Shown here in pieces: positions 7,400 to 12,066 of a stretch of DNA of 12,066 nucleotides; within the stretch, counting starts at the first letter, position 1; the number at the start of each line of letters is the position of its first letter. The translations under genes and the position numbers were made by a program. Under the pieces are notes generated by a model. It saw nothing but the letters and a program-made list of their open reading frames with translations, made no database searches and had not been told where the DNA came from. This stretch comes from an uncultured Neisseria sp. GTDB lineage: Bacteria; Pseudomonadota; Gammaproteobacteria; Burkholderiales; Neisseriaceae. The stretch covers positions 1 through 12,066 of the forward strand of contig CAKMQH010000181.1 in the NCBI GenBank assembly GCA_927911515.1, in the 5' to 3' direction.

Positions 7400-7408
7400 T
7401 GTTAAAAT
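7400..7408 (+). promoter_or_regulatory. Possible extended -10 promoter of hscA
   Basis: TGTTAAAAT fits an extended -10 element (TGn then TAAAAT), 43 bases before the hscA start and downstream of a strong terminator, where a promoter is expected. No good -35 is seen, which is tolerated for extended -10 promoters. Confidence 0.45.
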
Positions 7409-7451
7409 ACCGCCCTATCCTAATAAATACAGCATCAAAAGGCACACAATC

Positions 7452-9315
7452 ATGGCTCTTTTGCAGATTTCCGAACCCGGCATGTCCGCCGCTCCGCATC
7501 AACACCGCCTCGCCGTCGGCATCGACTTGGGTACGACCAACAGCCTGGTTGCCACCGTCCGCAGCGGCAGCCCGGTTTGTCTGACCGATATTGACGGGCG
7601 CACCACCCTGCCCTCCGTCGTCCGCTACGGTGAAGGCGACGCCGTCGAAGTCGGCAAAACCGCCCTTTCCGCCCAAAAAACCGACCCGCTGAACACCGTC
7701 AGTTCCGCCAAACGCCTGATTGGCCGCACACTTACCGACCTCGCGCATGAGGCGCAATACCTGCCCTACCGGTTCACACCCAACGAGCGTGTGGTCGAGC
7801 TGAACACCCGTCAAGGTGCCAAAACGCCTATCGAAGTGTCGTCTGAAATCCTCAAAGCCCTCAAATCGCGTGCCGAAGAAACATTGGGCGGCGATTTGGT
7901 TGGCGCCGTCATTACCGTTCCTGCCTATTTCGACGATGCCCAACGCCAAGCCACCAAAGATGCCGCGCGTTTGGCGGGCTTGAACGTATTGCGCCTCCTT
8001 AACGAGCCGACCGCCGCCGCGATTGCCTACGGACTGGACAACGCTTCGGAAGGAACGTTTGTCGTTTACGACTTGGGCGGCGGCACATTCGACGTATCTG
8101 TATTGCAACTGACCAAAGGGCTGTTTGAAGTCAAAGCCACCGGCGGCAACAGCGCATTGGGCGGCGACGATTTCGACCACCGCCTGTTCTGCCACCTGCT
8201 CGAACAAAAACGACCTTTCCAAACTCAACGAGCGCGACAGCCAGCTTCTGCTTTCCCTTGTCCGCGCCGCCAAAGAACAACTGACCGGCCAAACCGAAGC
8301 CGTCGTCGAAGCCACGCTTTCAGACGGCCGCAAAATCCATACCGTCATTACCCGCCAAGAATTTCACCACCTGACGCAAAATCTGGTGCAAAAAACCATA
8401 GAGCCGGTAAAACAGGCACTGAAAGACGCAGGTGTGACCAAAGCCGACATTAAAGGCGTGATTATGGTCGGCGGTTCCACCCGTATGCTGCACGTCCAAC
8501 AAGCGGTCGCCACCTTCTTCGGACAAACCCCGCTGAACAACCTCAACCCTGACGAAGTCGTCGCACTCGGCGCCGCCATACAGGCGAACGTCCTTGCCGG
8601 CAACAAAACCGACGGCGAATGGCTGCTGCTGGACGTTACCCCCCTGTCGCTCGGTTTGGAAACCTACGGCGGACTCGCCGAAAAAATCATCCCGCGCAAT
8701 TCCACCATCCCCACCGCGCGCGCGCAGGACTTTACCACCTTCAAAGACGGTCAAACCGCCATGACGATACACGTCGTACAAGGCGAGCGCGAACTCGTTT
8801 CCGACTGCCGCAGCCTTGCCAAATTCACCCTGCGCGGTATTCCGCCCATGGCAGCAGGCGCGGCGCGTATCCGCGTTACCTTCCAAGTTGACGCTGACGG
8901 ATTGCTGTCCGTTTCCGCACAAGAACAGAGCACCGGCGTACAGGCGCAAATCGAAGTCAAACCTTCCTACGGTTTGGACGACGACACCATCACCCAAATG
9001 CTCAAAGACAGCATGAGCAACGCCGCCGAAGACATGGCGGCACGCGCACGCGCCGAAGCCGTGGTCGAAGCCGAAAGCCTGACCGACGCCGTCAACGCCG
9101 CCCTTGAGTTGGATAGCGATTTGCTGGATGCCGAAGAGCTTGCACAAATCCAGCAAGACATCGCCGATTTGCAAGGTCGTCTGAAAGACGGCAACGCCGA
9201 AGACATCCGCGCCGCCGTCGCCAAACTCAGCCGCAGCACCGACAACTTCGCCGCCAAACGCATGAACCGCAATATCCAACGTGCGCTGACAGGACAAAGT
9301 GTTGATAATATTTGA
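7452..9315 (+). CDS. hscA: Fe-S cluster assembly chaperone HscA (Hsp70 family; frameshifted as read)
   Basis: Specialised Hsp70 that, with HscB, binds scaffold IscU and drives Fe-S cluster transfer by ATP hydrolysis. The nucleotide-binding domain shows GIDLGTTNSLVA at 23-34, then NEPTAAAIAYG, VYDLGGGTFDVSVLQL and IMVGGSTRMLHV. The substrate domain begins near LLDVTPLSLGLETYGG, and the short lid ends FAAKRMNRNIQRALTGQ. The N-terminus MALLQISEPGMSA and the length separate it from DnaK. The frame shifts after CHLLEQ at a run of five A (8206-8210) where four are needed. Correction gives 620 residues, as in other neisserial HscA. The earlier in-frame Met at 7323 lies in the upstream terminator and is rejected; AAAAGG lies about 12 bases before ATG 7452. 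No hscB, fdx or iscU is adjacent, so hscA sits apart from the isc cluster here. Confidence 0.93.
9174..9185 (+). repeat. DNA uptake sequence inside hscA
   Basis: Perfect AGGTCGTCTGAA near the 3' end of hscA, encoding part of LQGRLKDG. Confidence 0.85.
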
Positions 9316-9326
9316 TGCTTAAACAG

Positions 9327-9366
9327 TTTCAGACGACCTCTAAAAAGCATCAGAGGTCGTCTGAAA
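9327..9366 (+). terminator. Inverted uptake-sequence hairpin after hscA
   Basis: A perfect 15-bp stem (9327-9341 with 9352-9366) with a 10-base loop, built from two opposed perfect uptake 12-mers (9328-9339 and 9354-9365). It begins 11 bases after the hscA stop. Inverted uptake pairs are known neisserial terminators; this one lacks a T-run after it, so efficiency is uncertain. Its right arm can alternatively pair with the next uptake copy at 9381-9393. Confidence 0.7.
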
Positions 9367-9380
9367 AAATTCAAACCCTA

Positions 9381-9394
9381 TTTTCAGACGACCC
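9381..9394 (-). repeat. Third uptake-sequence copy before the DUF695 gene
   Basis: The minus strand reads GGGTCGTCTGAAAA. Bases 9381-9393 are complementary over 13 bp to 9355-9367, giving a second possible hairpin that excludes the one at 9327-9366. It ends seven bases before the next start codon. Confidence 0.75.
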
Positions 9395-9400
9395 CATCCT

Positions 9401-10153
9401 ATGCAAAACCTCTCCATCCCCCAAGACTGGAACGTCTATTTCAGCCGCATTGGCGACGCACCCGCCGCCTTACGCATCAATCTTGCCTTAATCGAAGTCG
9501 CGCCGCTGGCAGAGTATCCGCAGCATGTGCACGTCAGCATGAAATTGGAACAAACCAACGAACACGGTTTCCCGACGCCTGAAGAAAGCGAAGCGGTTTA
9601 CGACATCGAAGACCAAATCGACCGACTGGCGGGCAACGACAACATTCCCGCAGGCATAGTTACCACAGACGGCGCGGCAAACTGGCATTTTTACAGCCGC
9701 AATGCCGAAACCTTCGCCCAAGCCTGCCGTACCTTGCTGATACAAAACGACCGCGTTTGCGACATCAAAATCAGCGAAGATGCCGAATGGTCGTTTTATC
9801 AAGAATTCCTGTATCCCGACCGCTACGAGCTGCAAGCCATCCGCAACGAACAGGTTTTACGCCGTTTCCGACAAGACGGCGACCGCCTCGAACAGCCCCG
9901 ACCCATCGACCACTGGCTGTTTTTCCACACCGAAGCAGACCTGAACGCCGCAGCCGCCAAAGTCGGCACATTAGGCTATACCGTCAGCGACGGCGGCCGC
10001 ATCGAGCAGGAAGAAGACCACCCGAGCTACCGCCTGCAACTTTCCAAAAACGCCCCGCTGACCGACATCGACAACGATACATGGGAGTTAATCGATATCG
10101 CCTACGAAAACAACGGCGACTACGACGGCTGGGGCAGCATATTAGTCCAATAA
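9401..10153 (+). CDS. DUF695 and RraB-like domain fusion protein
   Basis: A 250-residue soluble, acidic protein without signal peptide or membrane helix. Residues about 8-140 look like DUF695 (WNVYFSRIGDAPAALRINLAL, a central EESEAVYDIEDQID, and WHFYSRN). Residues about 148-248 resemble RraB, the inhibitor of RNase E activity: they contain DHWLFFHTEADLN, a GYTV segment, SYRLQLSK, and end in the hallmark NGDYDGWGSI. The RraB part suggests a regulatory role in RNA turnover, but that is inference, since DUF695-linked proteins are also found in accessory and toxin-immunity loci. No Shine-Dalgarno is obvious; an uptake sequence ends seven bases before the ATG. Inverted uptake sequences flank the gene on both sides, so it may be an independent unit. 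Confidence 0.75.
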   Translation: MQNLSIPQDWNVYFSRIGDAPAALRINLALIEVAPLAEYPQHVHVSMKLEQTNEHGFPTPEESEAVYDIEDQIDRLAGNDNIPAGIVTTDGAANWHFYSRNAETFAQACRTLLIQNDRVCDIKISEDAEWSFYQEFLYPDRYELQAIRNEQVLRRFRQDGDRLEQPRPIDHWLFFHTEADLNAAAAKVGTLGYTVSDGGRIEQEEDHPSYRLQLSKNAPLTDIDNDTWELIDIAYENNGDYDGWGSILVQ

Positions 10154-10159
10154 GCATCA

Positions 10160-10197
10160 GTCGTCTGAAAACACATCGGCAGCCCTTTTCAGACGAC
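10160..10197 (+). terminator. Inverted uptake-sequence hairpin after the DUF695/RraB gene
   Basis: A perfect 12-bp stem GTCGTCTGAAAA / TTTTCAGACGAC (10160-10171 with 10186-10197) with a 14-base loop, six bases after the stop. Both arms have the 10-base core but differ at the outer bases of the 12-mer. Confidence 0.65.
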
Positions 10198-10227
10198 CCG
10201 CATCCACTTTGACCTTAGGAGAATCCA

Positions 10228-10986
10228 ATGAGCGAATCTATTGTTTACGGTGTCGATCAGGAAAATGAACTCATGAACCACGCCTTCGAACAGGCACGTT
10301 CCACATTCAAATATTTCTGGCGCGAGCTTTATTGGGAAAACCGCCGCATCATCCCCGCCTTGGACTTTGCCATGGTCAAAGTACCTTTTTTCCAAGACAG
10401 CGAAGACGGCGAAATTTGCGAACACATGTGGATAAACGACATCTACTTCGACGGTTTGCACATTTACGGTACGCTGGTCAACGAACCCAACGACCTGACC
10501 AATGTAGAACAAGGCGAGAACGTTTGCGTCCCGGTTGACGAAATCAGCGATTGGATGTTCCTGTGTAACGGCATTCCCTACGGCGGCTTCACCGTACAGG
10601 CAGTCCGCATCCAAATGACGCCGCAAGAGCGCGCAGAACACGATGCCGCATGGGGAATCAACTTTGGCGACCCCGAAGAAGTCTTGCTGGTTTACGAAGA
10701 AAAAGAACACCCCGAAAATCTGGACGAACATCCGATGGCTCGAAACTGCCTCGACGACTTCCGTCAACAGTTGGCACAAAACCCGGATTACCTGCGCGAA
10801 CAAGACGAAGATGGCTACACACCGCTGCATCACGAAGCCATCGCAGGGAACGCGCTCATGGTCAAAGCCATGCTTGACTTGGGCGCAAACCCCGCCGCCA
10901 CCACGCAAGAAGGACTGACCGCCCTAGACTTTGCCCGCCTTATGGACTGGCAAAACGTCATCGAGATACTCGAACCACGCCACTAA
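10228..10986 (+). CDS. DUF2314 protein with C-terminal ankyrin repeats
   Basis: A 252-residue soluble protein. Residues about 14-155 match DUF2314: AFEQARSTFKYFWREL, VKVPFF, EHMWINDIYFDGLHIYGTLVNEP, and VDEISDWMFL. Residues about 193-250 form ankyrin repeats (DEDGYTPLHHEAIAGNALMV, LGANPAA, GLTALDFARL), a protein-binding scaffold. Function is unknown; proteins of this build often occur beside polymorphic-toxin or contact-dependent systems as candidate immunity or partner proteins, but no toxin is visible here. AGGAG lies close before the start, the best Shine-Dalgarno in this half. The last 23 codons and the downstream hairpin recur in degraded form at 11640-11754. Confidence 0.78.
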   Translation: MSESIVYGVDQENELMNHAFEQARSTFKYFWRELYWENRRIIPALDFAMVKVPFFQDSEDGEICEHMWINDIYFDGLHIYGTLVNEPNDLTNVEQGENVCVPVDEISDWMFLCNGIPYGGFTVQAVRIQMTPQERAEHDAAWGINFGDPEEVLLVYEEKEHPENLDEHPMARNCLDDFRQQLAQNPDYLREQDEDGYTPLHHEAIAGNALMVKAMLDLGANPAATTQEGLTALDFARLMDWQNVIEILEPRH

Positions 10987-11028
10987 ACATAGGTCGTCTG
11001 AAAACCGAAACACGCTTTCAGACGACCT
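10915..11028 (+). repeat. Direct repeat copy 1 (ankyrin gene 3' end plus hairpin)
   Basis: This covers the last 23 codons, the stop and the uptake-sequence hairpin of the DUF2314-ankyrin gene. It aligns with 11640-11754 with one single-base gap. By hand count 53 of 72 coding positions match, and about nine in ten of the non-coding ones. Confidence 0.85.
10991..11028 (+). terminator. Inverted uptake-sequence hairpin after the DUF2314-ankyrin gene
   Basis: A perfect 13-bp stem (10991-11003 with 11016-11028) with a 12-base loop, made of two perfect uptake 12-mers, four bases after the stop. No T-run follows. The right arm can also pair with a third copy at 11045-11057. Confidence 0.7.
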
Positions 11029-11044
11029 GTGCCTTGATGAAATA

Positions 11045-11056
11045 AGGTCGTCTGAA
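11045..11056 (+). repeat. DNA uptake sequence before the membrane protein gene
   Basis: Perfect AGGTCGTCTGAA, 17 bases before the next start codon; it is complementary to 11017-11028 and so forms an alternative hairpin with it. Confidence 0.85.
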
Positions 11057-11073
11057 AAGAAAGAATAGTAAAA

Positions 11074-11643
11074 ATGTCCGATCGATTTCGACTAATCATA
11101 CTGAGAATACTAAATGTCGTTTGGTTTCTCGTTTGGCGACTGACCGTATCTATTCTAGCCGGAAACGCTGTGTTTCATTTTTTACCGCCCGAACACGAAA
11201 CTTATACTCAAGGCAGCAAAGTAAACCCCTCGTTTCAAATACCCGTTCTCACAACAGGCAGCAGTAGTTGTTCAGTGAAACCATGGAATGAGTTCAACGC
11301 TGAGAAGGACAAGGTTTGCACAAAAAGCCTTAAAGACCTGAATTGCCTCACACATACGAAAAGCGGTTGTGATTTACAACAGATAAATTCTCAAGAATAC
11401 AAGTTCATTTTTTATGATTTATTTAAAACACAAACCAATCACTACCGTTTGACAGAAGGACATGTAGAACCTTTATCTTATACATTAGATACGCTTAACC
11501 GACGACTATCGGCAGGAATAAAAGCTACCTTAATTGTCTTACTCTTAACCTTAGCGCCTCCTTTTTACCGCCTGTGGCAAAGCGACAGAAAAATTCAGGC
11601 AACCGCCAAGAAAGCAAGAATGGCTGCACAACGTAAAGACTGA
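11074..11643 (+). CDS. Two-pass membrane protein, unknown function, AT-rich
   Basis: A 189-residue protein I do not recognise. A basic N-terminus (MSDRFR) leads into a hydrophobic helix at about 8-30. An outside loop of roughly 115 residues contains four cysteines (66, 82, 91, 99) that could form disulfides. A second helix at about 148-166 precedes a basic cytoplasmic tail (RKIQATAKKARMAAQRKD), so both ends should face the cytoplasm. Base composition is visibly more AT-rich than the neighbours, and codon use differs, suggesting separate acquisition. The start has a weak purine-rich AAGAAAG upstream. The gene is bracketed by the imperfect direct repeat 10915-11028 / 11640-11754, and its stop overlaps the first bases of the second copy. 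Confidence 0.7.
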   Translation: MSDRFRLIILRILNVVWFLVWRLTVSILAGNAVFHFLPPEHETYTQGSKVNPSFQIPVLTTGSSSCSVKPWNEFNAEKDKVCTKSLKDLNCLTHTKSGCDLQQINSQEYKFIFYDLFKTQTNHYRLTEGHVEPLSYTLDTLNRRLSAGIKATLIVLLLTLAPPFYRLWQSDRKIQATAKKARMAAQRKD

Positions 11644-11754
11644 CCATACTAAACGTCGTACACCTTCTTAACCGGCAAAACATCATTGAGATATTTGAAC
11701 TACTCCACTAAACCATAGGTCGTCTGAAAATCAAAACACACTTTCAGTCAACCT
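11640..11754 (+). pseudogene. Remnant of an ankyrin gene 3' end (direct repeat copy 2)
   Basis: In the frame starting at 11640 this reads 23 codons and a TAA (11709-11711) that match the end of the upstream ankyrin protein position by position. LTALDFARLMDWQNVIEIL corresponds to LTILNVVHLLNRQNIIEIF, and both end in His-stop. The downstream uptake-sequence hairpin is also copied, but its right arm (11743-11754) has two mismatches. There is no start codon or upstream ankyrin sequence, so it is a 3' fragment. It probably no longer encodes anything, though it may still weakly terminate the membrane protein transcript. Confidence 0.82.
11717..11728 (+). repeat. DNA uptake sequence in the repeat remnant
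   Basis: Perfect AGGTCGTCTGAA. Its opposed partner at 11743-11754 (TTCAGTCAACCT) has two changes from the perfect complement, so the hairpin is weakened. Confidence 0.85.
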
Positions 11755-11768
11755 CCAACCTACCGAAC

Positions 11769-12066
11769 ATGAGACTCTGGCACCAAACCCTCATCCCGCT
11801 ACTCCCCCGCTCCCAGCTTTTAGGGCAACACCGCGAATGTGCCGCGCTTCGCGGAGCAGGCTGGGGCAGACCGCACGCGACGGTGAATTACGTTTTCACC
11901 CATTCGCCTGACAAACTCTATCTGTATCACGCGCTGATTATGGAAGAAATGGAAAAACGCGGCTACAAACCCGACCCGCTGTGGAAAGACCCGCTGTATC
12001 GCGGCAAAACGGTTGCCCCTTATGCCGCACACGATACCGAAGCCGCCGATTCGCCGATTTACCCCG
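11769..12066 (+). CDS. Pyrimidine-dimer DNA glycosylase-like protein (partial, 3' end off window)
   Basis: An open frame of 99 codons from ATG 11769 to the window edge. The N-terminus MRLWHQTLIPLLPRSQLLGQ, followed by HRECAALRGAGWGRPHATVNYVF, and the THSPDKLYLYHALIMEEMEKRGY segment match the Pyr_excise / T4 endonuclease V-like family. Members are annotated as pyrimidine-dimer DNA glycosylases, small enzymes that would start repair of UV photoproducts; the activity of this bacterial branch is mostly inferred from homology. The N-terminal residues and the HREC-ALRG core are present as in the family. No Shine-Dalgarno is obvious, and the gene begins 14 bases after the repeat remnant. The frame is intact over the part seen. 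Confidence 0.72.
   Translation, partial: MRLWHQTLIPLLPRSQLLGQHRECAALRGAGWGRPHATVNYVFTHSPDKLYLYHALIMEEMEKRGYKPDPLWKDPLYRGKTVAPYAAHDTEAADSPIYP

Noticed and set aside
8320..9297. Long minus-strand open frames opposite hscA (also 7380-8348)
   Set aside because: Antisense to HscA coding sequence with shadow-like composition; they stay open because of the codon bias of the real gene.
9327..11754. CRISPR array in the repeat-rich right half
   Set aside because: The repeats are 12-base uptake sequences in both orientations with irregular spacing, with no direct-repeat/spacer periodicity and no cas genes.

Overview
The window looks like chromosomal DNA of a commensal Neisseria. It carries at least 21 copies of the 10-base core GTCGTCTGAA (either strand). 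Eleven of these are the full 12-mer AGGTCGTCTGAA, the DNA uptake sequence dialect I associate with the N. mucosa / N. sicca / N. macacae group. The left edge is a Correia-type repeat (CREE), a neisserial miniature element, and the encoded proteins (HscA, TrpS, TilS and others) read as neisserial. The species call is inference from the uptake-sequence dialect.

Layout, left half. A CREE (1-139, cut by the window edge) is followed by a minus-strand series, in transcription order: accA (3887-2927), its terminator (2880-2911), tilS (2835-1492), an RpoE-type ECF sigma factor (1408-808), and its RseA-like membrane anti-sigma factor (803-219), closed by a hairpin terminator at 152-184. The plus strand starts at 4106 with hslR (Hsp15), then trpS, a small lipoprotein, an adenine deaminase-type gene with a strong terminator, and hscA (Hsp70-type Fe-S chaperone). 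These are ordinary core genes: lipid synthesis, tRNA modification and charging, envelope stress, ribosome rescue, purine salvage and Fe-S assembly.

Right half, accessory part. From 9401 there are a DUF695 + RraB-like fusion protein, a DUF2314 + ankyrin protein, an AT-rich two-pass membrane protein with four cysteines, and the start of a pyrimidine-dimer glycosylase-like gene that runs off the window. The units are separated by pairs or triplets of inverted uptake sequences that can form hairpins. The last 23 codons, stop codon and downstream uptake-sequence hairpin of the ankyrin gene recur as a decayed copy just after the membrane protein gene. That gene is therefore bracketed by an imperfect direct repeat of about 114 bp, which suggests a lost ankyrin paralogue or a cassette exchange.

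Reading caution. Five conserved genes (rpoE, accA, hslR, trpS, hscA) are broken as read by seven single-base length changes. Six of the seven lie in runs of A (T on the + strand). Correcting each restores exactly the expected protein length (199, 319, 133, 336 and 620 residues). Because accA and trpS are normally essential, sequencing or assembly error is the likeliest cause, and the genes are annotated over their full spans.
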